A stretch of 60,000 bases of DNA, from contig NC_092680.1 in the NCBI RefSeq assembly GCF_964355755.1, forward strand, positions 4,505,001-4,565,000, in the 5' to 3' direction. The position numbers were made by a program, and so were the translations under genes. Source of the stretch: Antedon mediterranea (lineage: Eukaryota > Echinodermata > Crinoidea > Comatulida > Antedonidae). Below the pieces are notes generated by a model. That model was not told the origin of the DNA. It saw nothing but the letters and a program-made list of their open reading frames with translations, and did no database searches. This document shows positions 47,171 to 58,367 of this stretch, piece after piece (the stretch's first letter is position 1; every line of letters begins with the position of its first letter).

Positions 47171-50100
47171 AATTATAAATTATCAAATAGTTTATCCATC
47201 CTGTAATTGCTCGCTGTTGAAAAAAATTATCCATGTAGAAGACCAACTGTATTGCAAGAATAATTATACAAAATATAACATTAGTTGTAAAAAGACTGTG
47301 TACTGACATAGATATGAAGGAATGTATAGTTAATCTCAAATTGCATGTTATGAAAATTGATCGTAGTTACAATTATTGATGAGTACAGTAAATACATTGG
47401 AGCAAAATTTAAAATATATCTATGTCTATATTGTACTGCATATTGTTCTCTATTTTTAAGAATACATTGTACAATTCGTTTCTGTACCATCAAATCAGAT
47501 AATTGCCTATAAGTCCTATAAGAAATTAATAAACACAATTAGTAGAGGGGAGGGTGTTGCAAATATTAGTTTTTTTTCTTTTCCAGCTCTGTATAGGTAA
47601 ATCATATATTAATAATTAGAATAATTGTAAAGTGCTTAAACCTTTTCAACATAATTATTTACAGTAATTTCGGATATTTTTATGTACTTGTGCTGCAACT
47701 ATATAATGAATATAATTATTTTATTAGCTGGTTGGCCATGGCAGTGCTTCATCAAAATAGTGTTTTTACTAAGTAGTGTACAAGTCTTTACATAACTCAT
47801 TTACATATTAAATAAATCAAATTTTAATACAGTTTAGAATATTAGAATAATTCCTTCTAAAATATATTCATATTTTAAGTTTGAAGTCAACATGTCAATA
47901 TTGTTGTTTTCTTGTCAATATCACATCCAAGCCAGTGACACAATACAACAGAGCACTTAGCGTCACCTGAGTATTAACTTGATATAGAGTAAGTTTAATT
48001 GAAGATAATTGCTTTAAGTGAAGCTATCATAATTTCAACGTGTCCATAGCTCGCCGTATCTTTACGTTGCATGTTTCTTGCTGTACATACCAGTTTTGAT
48101 ATTTCTCAGAAGCAGGACTTTTAGTCATTTGATCTAAGTCATTATTGGGAAATTTGCTTTTAAATTATATGGATCTTATAAGAGAGACAGGATTCAATGG
48201 TAATTATAAAGATTTAAATCAGGTTTTTTTTTCGTTTTCATATTTCTTAGCAGCTAGAGTGGAATCTAAACATTCCAAAATGCTATTTTATAATTTTGTA
48301 GATTTCATCATCATCATCATCGTCATTTTCATATTATCATAAATTTGACTTCTCGTCATCAATAATACAATCATCAAAAATCCTTTCAATTTATTCCTTT
48401 GAATTATATATTTGTATTTTATTTAAAGTCGTCTGCAGTAATAAAGTTTGCCGTTGAAATTCTTGGCATTTTATTTACTTTTATAGTTTTGTATTTTTTT
48501 CTGAAATATTATATATTGTAATGTTACGAAATTGAATTACAGATCTATTTCAGAATACAGTAGTACCCCTTCTTTGTCGTGAAAGGATGTAATACCACTA
48601 CAGCTAACCCTATACAGGAAGACACTTTTTTTTTTAGTCCTTGAGGTGTCTCCTTAATAGGAATGGTACTATTGCTACTACAGTATATGCTTTACAGCAA
48701 ATGTGTTTACTGTTTGTATAGAATTAAATAGCTTTGTTTCCCATTGTTTTTGCACAGAAGTAGGGCCAATACAAACTAAAGAATGAAATAATTTATCCTG
48801 TACTATACACATTAGTATTTATTAGGTGTTTTTATTTTTATTTATTACTGTTTCCTGATAGGTTTATTGTGTAATTAATCAATGATAATCAGTAAAGCTA
48901 TTAGTTATTCAAATAAGGAGAAGTGAATAAAGAGATAAATTGTGCACTAGGATTAATTTTAATGCATTGTGACAGATACTGAAATATTTATATATTTGTT
49001 TTCTTTTAATTTGATTCAGTTTCATAAGCCTACATTGAATTCACTTATTTTCTTTTTCTATTAAAGTCCCACTCCTTATGTTTTTAGATCTAATTTAATT
49101 TAATTTAAGGTCACAAACTACATATAATGTAAAAATAAATACTATGGTTCTATAGAGATAACTTTTTTCGTCTTTAAACGGTTAAAAAAGTGACAAATAA
49201 ATCCCGCTATAAATCCCAACGTGCATTTTTGTTTTACTTCAGGCCAAAACAAATGGAAGACTCCAACATTTCAGCGAAAATACCTGGTTTCCCCCAATTT
49301 GTATCAACAGAGTCGGGCAAAAACAGAAAGACAATTAATGAATGTACATTTAAGACAAGGAATTACCTGGTTTAATGTTTTTAAAGTAATAATGCATTAT
49401 TTTGACAAAACGTCACAAATTGTAGAAAAATAAGAAAGATATGAAATCTGTGTGAAGTTATTGAATAATGTAACTGCACCTACAGTATCTACAGTATGAG
49501 ATGATGATATGCCTATTATTTCTATATAATGATATCATTTACATAATTAACCTTAACGTGTCATATCATCAACTATTATCTTTGTATCTCTATCTATATC
49601 TGTATTGTTTTTCTTCACCTCACTTGCAATTAATAAAATATACAATATCTTGAAATTGGCACCTTTACAGTAATTAGGGTGAGAAAGTGTTTGGTTTCAC
49701 AACTGTTATTAGAATAGTGGCAAGGACCATGCCATTGACAGTGTCAATGTTAATAAGAACCATACCGTTGATAGTATTGAAAGATGTACTGTGTAAATAG
49801 TAATTATCGTTGGCTATTCTAGACTATTGTAGCTGGAGGATTTAGGCCACAAGAAAATCATTAAAAAGCTTTTAATTTAATAAGTAGTAAAGACAGTAAA
49901 AGGAATTAAATTGCAATACATTGACACTTTAAGTATCCTCTCGTGTAGTAGAGCAATACATATATTTATAAGGATTGCCTTCATTGGAAAGTTATAAGGT
50001 ATGATTAGAGTGTGGTGGAATTTATTTGTTATTCTCTATTTAATTGCATTTCATAAATGTTTAAATTATTCTTTTTTAATTAACTTTTATTGGGATTGTA

Positions 50101-50340
50101 TTGCTGAGAGCTAAAAAAAGGCTGTGATTGTAGTAGGATTGTGACTTATTTCCAATGAGGTCCAAATATTTCTTATGGAGTCAGAATTTAGCCTAATTCA
50201 GGGTGTGAGGTTATATCAAAGAATAGAACTATATACAGTACACAGTTTTAAATTAATTTAGACACATTGAACCCCTCACTCTAAATAGGAAATTTATTAA
50301 ATGGATAATAAACATTATTAAAGATTGTCTGAATATTCCC
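47171..50340. other. intron 8 sequence, no gene seen
   Basis: AT-rich. Includes a relic of the GGGGACACC family at about 48560-48665 (CCCTATACAGGAAGACAC, GGTGTCTCCTTAATAGG) and an unidentified exon-like plus-strand frame at 49240-49350 after TTACTTCAG that lacks a donor. Confidence 0.5.
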
Positions 50341-50344
50341 AACA

Positions 50345-50690
50345 TTTTTGTTGTTGAATATGCCATTTTAATGTCACATAATACTGTATCTACTTTGACC
50401 AAAAATTGGATTAAAAAAAATTAATTTACCTAAAAAAACTGTAATTTAAAGCAAAACGACTGCCAATGGATTGTTGGTTGAATTTAACCCTTTTAACCAT
50501 TTTATAAGTTAAACATAATTTTTTTTTTTTTTGACAGAAGTGATTAACTTATTAAAACTACAAAATAACCTATTATAAGTCTGATTTAGTTAATCTTTTA
50601 AAGATTAACTAAATCAGACTTATAATAAACATTTTTCATGTTTTGGGGGATAAAACATCTTTAAAGATTAATGTCTGTTTTCCTTTAGTA
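50345..50690 (+). repeat. dispersed repeat family (ATGCCATTTT type)
   Basis: Matches 53640-53880 over TATGCCATTTTAATGTCACA, CACTTTGACCAAAA, GACAGAAGTGA and CATTTTTCATGTTTT. A 57-bp palindrome (50571-50627) sits where the other copy has only TAAAGTCTGATTTTATTAAT. Confidence 0.7.
50571..50627. repeat. 57-bp near-perfect palindrome
   Basis: Arms of 28 bp (TATTATAAGTCTGATTTAGT then TAATCTTT, and the exact inverse) with a single T between them. Confidence 0.95.
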
Positions 50691-50937
50691 GTCTTAATGA
50701 AAGAATTATTGACTCGCTTGATCAGTAAATGCAATAACACCTCAGAAACACATTTGATAATGATATCAACATGTATAGACTGTTGTCTATGAAATTCAGT
50801 AATTTTTAACGGACCAAATTAGTATGTGTTGCCAAGTTTTTATAAAAACAGGCAAGGCAATTGCAAAAAAAAAAAACTTTAATTGAATTCTCTATCATGG
50901 GATTTTTATTTTACATGATTTTCTGTAATGTACAGTA

Positions 50938-51237
50938 TAGTTCCCACTAGCAATGCAACGTAAGAAATTGCCCTTCCCGTAATTGTGTTTGCCCCCGCCT
51001 GCGTGAAATCAAATCTGATTAGTTGCGCGTCAAGTTGCCGTAGACTTTGTCCGAGTTTACCCCATGTATTTGGCTATATGCTGTTCTATGTTTTCCAGTG
51101 TACTCCATGGTTGCGTGAAATCAGTCTGATTTGATTTCCCGTAGCAATGTTTGTTGTCGTCGGTTCCCACTTGTAATTATGCAATACAGCACTTTGCGTC
51201 GCTGCGTTGCGTTGAATCACGCTAAGATACCAAGTAT
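50938..51237. mobile_element. MITE family 2, diverged or longer relative
   Basis: GTTCCCACTAGCAATGCAAC on the left, and GGTTCCCACTTG plus GCGTCGCTGCGTTGCGTTG on the right, recall the ends and subterminal GTAACGC words of family 2, but the interior differs. Possibly a larger relative, or two fused copies. Confidence 0.5.
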
Positions 51238-52265
51238 TACGTGAGAGGAATATAGCATAATAGTAAGGGACGCATTTGTTTGTGTCTTTTATAAACATAT
51301 TTCTTTAGATATACAAATTGAATAGTCTGATGAGAATTTTGTTATGGTTTTTTTTTTTGTATGGATTTTAGCATTGTTTGTGTAATTAGAAAACAAGATA
51401 GAAAATGAGATTTCATTTATTATAATTACATTTAAGACATTCCTGTACATGCAAACATTTCAGTGATAGCACAATACTCTACTGCAATTCAAAATTCTAG
51501 TGTATTCAAAGTTTGTCACACTCAGTATCATACACTGAACTGTAATCCAGAATATATAAGGCTGACTAAGTATAACTGCATGGTTCTGTTCGCAGTCTGC
51601 AAGGACTATAAACTGTTCCTATAAGTCCATTCTATACAAAATTCCTGTGTTAAAGAATCTAGTAATTTGTTTAAATAAGTAGGGGATTTAATACCCAATT
51701 GTACTAGTTCATCCACTGTTGTGGACAGAGCATCTGAATTGGCTCTTTTAGTGGCATGTAGTTGAAATGTTTAAAATCAGCACTATCAGCAATGATTGAT
51801 TGAATGTGCTACAGTCTGCTATATAATGCACATTCATTTGGTGGAGTTTTCCCTTTGAATCTGTCTCAATACCAGCATTTTTTCATCGCCAAAAAATCTC
51901 CTCATACTCAATACTTGAAAGAAATGAATGGTAATTGTTATGTTGGTTATGGCAAGGCAATCTAACAACAGGACACTGAGCTCGCCTTACCAAGATAGGA
52001 ATTCTTTTAATCCTATGCGACACATACCAATTACTGAACAGCACTGTACTATGTACATATTCTCTGCGGCGAGGTGTCTGTAGGGGGGCGGGGACCTGAT
52101 TGTGTCGCAGCCACAGGTAAACCCTTTGTTGTCCGATACTACATCCTGTTAGATTGCCTTGGTTAAAGTTTGTTTATTTACTTTTATTTTGGCATATTCG
52201 TGATGAAGTTATAACACTGAATAAAGTCTACTAAATTCATTATTTATTTCAAATTCTCTTTTCAG

Positions 52266-52390
52266 AAATCTCCAGCAAAGAAAGTAGGCAAAGCATTGAA
52301 GAAGCCGTTTAAATCTTCCCCGAGTCGGTCTCCAAATTTGCCTCGTTATCCAGACGAACCTGAGCATCCGCTGGATTTATCACACATTGT
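52266..52390 (+). CDS. dystrobrevin exon 9
   Basis: The acceptor TCTTTTCAG ends at 52265. The donor gtaatt starts at 52391, chosen over gtgtaa at 52389 because only this phase (2) keeps the next exon open. It encodes KSPAKKVGKALKKPFKSSPS, RSPNLPRYPDEPEHPLDLSH and IV. KSPAKK and PLxLxHIV match the vertebrate linker after the ZZ domain. The insert is more basic (KKPFK). Confidence 0.96.
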
Positions 52391-52429
52391 GTAATTGCTT
52401 TTTTACGATTTTTTAAAAGACATTGTATA

Positions 52430-52591
52430 AAGCTGTGTCTACACTATCAAACTTTATGTGACAAAAATGTGATGTGCCCATATGGACATGATTTATATGG
52501 TCATGTCACTACTATGGGCATATCACTACCATATTTGGGCACATCACACTTTTTTATCACATAAACTAGTTTGATAGAGTAGACAGAGCTT
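52430..52591 (+). mobile_element. MITE family 1 copy
   Basis: AAGCTGTGTCTACACTATCA to GTTTGATAGAGTAGACAGAG. It starts 39 bp after the exon 9 donor, forward orientation. Confidence 0.88.
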
Positions 52592-52762
52592 TAGAAAATT
52601 TAAAAAAATTTCATTTACCATTTTTGCTTGTTTTAGCTAATAAATCTTCTTTAATGAAACTGCCTATTTGATGACATGTAATTGATCAAGAAGAATATAA
52701 ATATAATTCTGAACCATTTTTTAATTAGGAGAGTGTGAAACTATTTGCCACCCCTCTATCTA

Positions 52763-52983
52763 AGCTAGCTGTCTGCACTACCAAACTAGTTTAACAAAAA
52801 CAAAGTATAATGTGCCAAAATATGGTAGTGATATGCCCATATATGGTAGCGATGCCCATATTAGGGTAGTGATATGCCCATATATGGTAGTGATGCCCAT
52901 ATTATGGTAGTGATATGACATCATTGATAGGAACATGACATTTTTTTGTAGTCACAAAAGTTTGAAAGTGTAGACAGAGCTTA
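52763..52983 (-). mobile_element. MITE family 1 copy with internal expansion
   Basis: GCTGTCTGCACTACCAAACT to GTTTGAAAGTGTAGACAGAG with CTTAAG. The module ATATGGTAGTGATATGCCC is repeated about four times in the middle. Reverse orientation. Confidence 0.85.
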
Positions 52984-53629
52984 AGTTGGTACCTTGTTTC
53001 CCATTTGAATTATTTCATTTCATTCATTTTATTTTATGTATTTCTATATAGTAAGTCTGCACAATGGATAAGAAACAAAACATGTCCCTGTGCTATTTAA
53101 TTTGAATTACTTACTAAACTGGTTAGTTATCCAATAACATAAGAACTATTGGGCGTGGTAATTGTTTCCATATCTTTTTTAAAATCATAAATTATAGTTG
53201 TTTTAATTTCCACATAGAATCAAAATCAATAAATTAAAAACTTTGAAATGTCATAGTTCTTAAACGAGTACAATTTAGATTCCCTCTAATATAATTTACT
53301 TTTCCGTACAATGCATTCGTTTCTACTCAAGTGAAAGGGGTTTGCATATTTGCAAATGTCAGATTCTAATAATTCATTAAAGTCATTCCCATGTGTGGAG
53401 TCTTGTGCCAAATGTACTTGATGAAAGTAAAAAGAAGTTCCTGGGTCAATACGGTTATTATTTATTTATTCAGTAAAAGTCAGAAAGGTTGTTTTCACCA
53501 ACAATGCGAATGAACCTTTAAAAAATTGTTTTTCTACAGTAATATTTAAGTGAAAAATGAGAAAATTGTGATGAATCTGCTATGAACAACCATATTATTT
53601 AAGGATATTTTCCCCTACAAATCTTTTTT

Positions 53630-53880
53630 TCTTCAATTTTTTATTTGAATATGCCATTTTAATGTCACACAATAGTTATTCACTTTGACCAAAAGCTGGT
53701 CTTTTGGGTAAAATTAAACATAAGTTAATAAGTTAAATATTTATTTTTATTAGTTTTTTTTAACAGAAGTGAATAACTTTTATTAAAACTGCAAAATGGC
53801 ATATTTAAAGTCTGATTTTATTAATCTTCATTTTTCATGTTTTTGGAGACATACATCTTTAAAGGTTTCATTTCGAATAA
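53630..53880 (+). repeat. dispersed repeat family (ATGCCATTTT type)
   Basis: TATGCCATTTTAATGTCACA and GTTATTCACTTTGACCAAAA on the left face GTGAATAACTTTTATTAAAA and CTGCAAAATGGCATAT on the right, so this copy is itself a large inverted repeat, MITE-like. Confidence 0.65.
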
Positions 53881-53978
53881 ACATTAGTAAAATTAGCTTT
53901 TGCGGTACACCAATTTCAAGCAATTTTTTTTTATGTAATAAATGATATTAATTTAATGATTGTTTATTTATAACACAG

Positions 53979-54059
53979 ACCAGCTCCACCAGCTACAGTG
54001 TTACCATATGAAAATGCTGATCAAAATAGGTTATCAACCAATGAAGAAGAATTAAAAAG
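53979..54059 (+). CDS. dystrobrevin exon 10
   Basis: The acceptor TAACACAG ends at 53978 and the donor AG|gttagt starts at 54060; phase 2 at both ends (81 bp). It encodes (V)PAPPATVLPYENADQNRLS and TNEEELK(R). It sits where vertebrate dystrobrevins have a longer variable linker; little sequence identity. It could be skipped without shifting the frame. Confidence 0.85.
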
Positions 54060-54171
54060 GTTAGTCAGTTATTTTCCTTTTTTATTCCATACATATATTT
54101 TTTTGAATGTGTAAAAGAAAAGGGGTATAAATTTATTAAAATAAAATCATAATTTTTATGTTTTTGTTGCA

Positions 54172-54305
54172 TTCTATCTACACTATCAAACTAGTTCGAC
54201 AAAAGAGTGTGAGGTGCCCAAATATGGCAGTAATATGGCGTCATCGTGTCCATATATGGGCACATCACATTTAATTTCACAAGTTTGATAGTGTAGACAG
54301 AGCTT
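54172..54305 (-). mobile_element. MITE family 1 copy
   Basis: CTATCTACACTATCAAACTA to GTTTGATAGTGTAGACAGAG. Reverse orientation. Confidence 0.86.
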
Positions 54306-54663
54306 TAGGTTATTGTTACACAATAAATAAATATGTGTAAAATTGTAAATCTTTTCAACACAAAACAACAATATTTAAATCATTAGTACAGTTATTTCAA
54401 AAGTGTTTCGTAGATTGTTAAAAATAAAAGCAATCAGTAATTCACTTGTATCCCAACTAAAATTCAATATGATTGTTTTAATATTTTTCTGATGACATTT
54501 ACAACAGTTTAAATATCAAACAAAAGGCTAGAATTGACCTTTGAACCTTGCAAAACCTCTTTAAATTGCCTTAGTGATAAAATCTTAAATAATGAATGAT
54601 TATTGTCCAAGTGTGCTTGATATCATCATGAATAAAAAATAATTCATATTTCTTGCCTGGCAG

Positions 54664-54754
54664 ATTGAACAACACAAGTGATCCAACACGATTGGATGAT
54701 GAGCATCGCTTAATAGCTCGCTACACTGCATGTCTGGCTTCTGCTAAAAACACT
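54664..54754 (+). CDS. dystrobrevin exon 11 (syntrophin-binding helix)
   Basis: The acceptor TTGCCTGGCAG ends at 54663 and the donor ACT|gtaagt starts at 54755; phase 2 in, phase 0 out. It encodes LNNTSDPTRLDDEHRLIARY and TACLASAKNT. RLDDEHRLIARYxAxLA is the conserved syntrophin-binding helix (vertebrate RLDEEHRLIARYAARLA). The second, preceding site known in vertebrate alpha-dystrobrevin (DEHVLIGLYVNML-like) was not found nearby. Confidence 0.96.
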
Positions 54755-54945
54755 GTAAGTTGCCTAATTGTCTGTTTGTTTGATATTTCTAAATGTTTAG
54801 TTGTAGTAACATTTATTTTTACATGTTTATTAATATGATTGAATTGTTTTTTAATATTTTAGTTGATGTTTTTTTGGTCTTTCTTGTTTCAATTTAATAG
54901 TTCAATGGTTTTTTTTTTATTTAATGTGATTTTTTTTTTTTTAAT

Positions 54946-55226
54946 GGGTAACCTCGTCAGTACTACTGTTCACCCAATGGGCCAAAATGATCCAGCACCT
55001 TGATCAGTGGGACACTCGACGACTATACCTTACTTTTTTTTAATAGTATTTTACACATAATGTAATGTGTAAGTACCCAGAACCAACAGCTTTACATCCT
55101 ATCCAATGGACGAAGCAAAGAGAGTAAACTATTTTGCCAATACAACATTATAGCATAGCAGGGTCTCGAACCAATGCCTCTCATATGCTATAGTCCTTTA
55201 TCCATTACCATTACACCATACCGCTT
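54946..55226 (-). mobile_element. tRNA-derived SINE
   Basis: On the minus strand the head reads GCGGTATGGTGTAATGGTAA (A box) and GGTTCGAGACC (B box). The tail ends ACTGACGAGGTTACCC followed by poly-A (plus-strand poly-T at 54930). It shares its tail with the SINE at 20735. Confidence 0.75.
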
Positions 55227-55437
55227 TCTCAATACTCAGCAATCCTTCTTTCCTGGAAATGAGACATTTTAGTATCTTGTATCTGGGTTTTTGGAAAATT
55301 GTTTTACTCAAATTTATCCAATCTTTTTTAAAGAATTATGCATAACAAGTGAATTATCTGAAATCTAATATTGGACGTTCTTATTGTATGGATCTTCTTA
55401 TAGTATGATGTATTAAAGATATTTTTTTATGAAATAG

Positions 55438-55725
55438 GTTTCTGCATCTGAAATTCCGTCAGAATTAGATACTAATCGCAGCCAACGCCAGTTGCTTGCT
55501 CAACTGGAAGCTAAGAATCGCGAGATCATGAAGGAGATACAGAGACTAAAGCAAGAACATGAAGAGGCAGTCAAATCAACAAGTCTTCATCGCAACCCCA
55601 CGTTGCTAGCGGAGTTACGGTTATTGCGTCAGAGGAAGGATGAACTGGAGTTGCGAATGGCAGCTCTGCAGGACAGCAGACGAGAGTTGATGGTACAACT
55701 GGAAGGACTCATGAAACTTCTTAAG
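55438..55725 (+). CDS. dystrobrevin exon 12 (dystrophin-binding coiled coils)
   Basis: The acceptor GAAATAG ends at 55437 and the donor AAG|gtatag starts at 55726; phase 0 at both ends (96 codons). It opens [20 protein letters not shown], then [20 protein letters not shown] (first heptad helix), [20 protein letters not shown] and [20 protein letters not shown] (second helix). Nearly identical to the vertebrate paired helices that bind the matching coiled coil of dystrophin/utrophin. The strongest match in the gene. Confidence 0.98.
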
Positions 55726-56092
55726 GTATAGAAGTACAATTAAGTAGTCAATAATTATGTTTAGGTCAAACGTTAAATTACATTTTTCGCATGTTACTTC
55801 CAATGATCATCCACACGATACTTTAATTCAAGGTGCGTCACACCATCTGCAAGAAGTGACAACTACCGATTATGTTTACCATATATATATATATTATATT
55901 GCAGTCTTTAAATTACAGTAATTGTCAGTTAAAATATGTTGTAATATTTTGTATTACAATTATAGTTGCCCATACATTATTGGTTATAAGTTGATTGACA
56001 TAGTCTAATACACAAACGAATTAAACCTTGATACGATAAATAATTCTTTAAAATTGAACACAGTTTTGTCAATATCCTCAATGTGTATGTGT

Positions 56093-56217
56093 AAGCTCTG
56101 TCTATACGATCAAACTAGTTTGACAATAAAGGTGTGATGTGCCCAAATATGGAGGTGATATCATCATGTCCATATATGGGCACATCCCATTTTGTTTGAT
56201 AGTGTAGTCAGAGCTTT
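56093..56217 (-). mobile_element. MITE family 1 copy upstream of exon 13
   Basis: AAGCTCTGTCTATACGATCA to GTTTGATAGTGTAGTCAGAG, in reverse orientation; it ends 61 bp before exon 13. Confidence 0.86.
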
Positions 56218-56277
56218 AGATCACTGATACCAAACTTTGATACTTAAAATTAATTGTTGTTTGTCTAAATTGTATAG

Positions 56278-56512
56278 AATCAAGGATCACCTAAGACCAG
56301 TCCAGTGAACAGTCCACGCCCTGGTGTATCAACTCCTACTCATCGTTCCTCGGTATCAAGTCAAGCCGACTCTATAGGAAGTGACAGTGACAGAAAGGAT
56401 TCATACGACGCGTCTTCGGGGAAGACGTCAAGAAACCTAAGAAATGATCTTCTTGTAGCTGCAGATTCTGTTACAAACGCGATGTCATCACTGGTTAAGG
56501 AGCTCAATTCTG
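56278..56512 (+). CDS. dystrobrevin exon 13
   Basis: The acceptor TTGTATAG ends at 56277 and the donor TCTG|gtgagg starts at 56513; phase 0 in, phase 1 out. It encodes a Ser/Pro-rich stretch (NQGSPKTSPVNSPRPGVSTP, THRSSVSSQADSIGSDSDRK), then the conserved SRNLRNDLLVAADSVTNAMS and SLVKELNS, which is almost unchanged in vertebrates. If unspliced, the frame reads on into the neighbouring MITE. Confidence 0.97.
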
Positions 56513-56547
56513 GTGAGGTTTTATGTTATTATACAATGCCTCTCCCA

Positions 56548-56709
56548 AAGTTCTGTCTACACTATCAAACTTTATGTGAAAAAAAATTTGATGTGCCCAT
56601 ATATGGACATGAAGATTTCATATCACTACCATATTTGGGTATATCACTACAATATTAGGGCACATCACACTTTTTTTGTCAAACTAGTTTGATAGTGTAA
56701 ACAAAGCTT
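56548..56709 (+). mobile_element. MITE family 1 copy downstream of exon 13
   Basis: TTCTGTCTACACTATCAAAC to GTTTGATAGTGTAAACAAAG, forward orientation, starting 36 bp after the exon 13 donor. Confidence 0.88.
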
Positions 56710-56776
56710 TATAAACAAATTTATTGTTTAAAAATACATTTTATTTATATAATTTCTAAAACTTGTATTTTTTAAG

Positions 56777-56845
56777 AAGCTGATGATGATGACGAGAAAG
56801 ATGAAGACACAAAGCAAGTCAACAATGGATCAAGGCAGTCTAGCT
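56777..56845 (+). CDS. dystrobrevin exon 14 (acidic)
   Basis: The acceptor AAG ends at 56776 and the donor T|gtaagt starts at 56846; phase 1 at both ends (69 bp). It encodes EADDDDEKDEDTKQVNNGSR QSS. The acceptor is AAGAAG, so a second AG three bases on could remove the first Glu codon. Symmetric, so skippable in frame. It corresponds in position to vertebrate EVGSETESN. Confidence 0.85.
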
Positions 56846-57141
56846 GTAAGTTAAAATTGGTGAGACAATTGGATCTCAGCATTTAATACGCTTCAAGGCA
56901 AATTGATTTCCCTTAAAATACCATAAATGAATAATTTGTATTTAGTAGATTTAGTTATATCACAGTATCTTATACCAATAATTTGGTGTTCCGCTTGACA
57001 TGATTCTATATTCGGAGAACACTAAAATAGAATAACAATAATATCATCATAAATTATCACTTTTTAGATTTGTTAATTCGTAGAACGTAACCAAATCAGG
57101 TTGTTTATTCTCCACTCCAATATGATTATATTTCTTTGCAG

Positions 57142-57301
57142 ACAGCAACACAAGGAACAGCCCTCAAACACCAGATTCCTCAGTGGGTTGGAATTCATCT
57201 CCCAGAGCCAGAAGGGCTGATGGTGATTTTCTAGCACAGATTAACATGAGAAAAGATGCAAAGACAATGAGATCAGGACCAACATCAAACATATCTGATT
57301 C
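57142..57301 (+). CDS. dystrobrevin exon 15
   Basis: The acceptor TTTCTTTGCAG ends at 57141 and the donor TTC|gtaagt starts at 57302; phase 1 in, phase 2 out. It encodes YSNTRNSPQTPDSSVGWNSS, PRARRADGDFLAQINMRKDA and KTMRSGPTSNISD. DFLAQINMRK aligns with vertebrate AFLAQIHARK. Confidence 0.92.
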
Positions 57302-57465
57302 GTAAGTATCAAATCTATCATTCATAATACTAATTATTATTCTTTGTTTTGACTTCGACAGTGTCATTTAAAAAAGAAAATTAAAACAAAGAGAGGAAGT
57401 AAACTATTAAAAAAAGAAAAAAACAAATTGTGTCCTTATTAATGCATAAACAAACAGTGTTGTGA

Positions 57466-57540
57466 TTAGCGCCTTGAGCACTTTTAGTGGATATGTGCGC
57501 TATATAAATTGTTATATTATTATTATTTTATTATAATATG
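57466..57540 (+). mobile_element. 3' tail of a retroelement (SINE/LINE)
   Basis: GCGCCTTGAGCACTTTTAGT then GTGCGCTATATAAATTGTTA and an (ATT)n tail resemble the widespread GCGC-TTGAGC...GCGCTATATAAA retroelement 3' end. Only the tail is present. Confidence 0.6.
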
Positions 57541-58100
57541 ACCAAGTATATTTCCATGCAGCCTATAATATAATATTTAGCAAAAATTTACTCTTATTAA
57601 TATTATTGCTTTGTTTACTTCACATATTGCAAAATATATTTCCATCCATTCTTTATATATTTATTAATGTCGGCAAACACATTCATACAAATAAAACAAG
57701 ACAAAAAATAGCTAGATTGCGCCAAAGAGTGGCAAAAGAGGCCAACAGCTTCTGTTGCTGATTAAGCATGCCACTCCAACAAAAAAAGCTAAAACGTACA
57801 GGAATCAAAATCAATCAATCAATTCTTGGTATGAAATTTACCAAAAAATATTCAGTGGTTTAATAATGCTTTTTTTTTATTTTCCAATAAAGCATCTTTA
57901 CAGAAAATAAAAATGAAAAGAAAGGGTGTGATTAAACTTAAGCATGGTTTTACACAATATTTAAATCAGGGAAGAGTGAAATTCACTCCTATCTGGTCAT
58001 ATGGTCATTTTTTCCCTGGTATTACTACATACTGTAGTTACAGTACCTATAATAATGATATAATACGAATTTATAATGTGCCAATTCCAGCAGTAATATA

Positions 58101-58126
58101 GTACAGTACAGTACAGTACAGTACAG
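58101..58126. repeat. (GTACA)5 microsatellite
   Basis: Five copies of GTACA followed by GTCTG. It contains the TACAGTA word that is common throughout the window. Confidence 0.95.
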
Positions 58127-58367
58127 TCTGATAATATGCCATATGATGTGTTTTCTATTGTAGCACCTATTTCATACTTCATACTAATATTACTTGTGAT
58201 TTGTCAATAAACTTCGATCACTTTCTTCATTTCTCATTGAATAACTGATGATTTATATATTAGTGCAAGATTTATATACTGCTGCGATTGCACACAGTTC
58301 TTGTACAACACAGTAAATGTTTTTTATGCTTCTTTTCTTTTTTTATGGTAATTCTTTGTTTGAGTAG

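Noticed and set aside
49240-49350. Exon-like frame after TTACTTCAG in intron 8
   Set aside because: No donor with a usable phase was found and exons 8 and 9 already join perfectly in phase 0.
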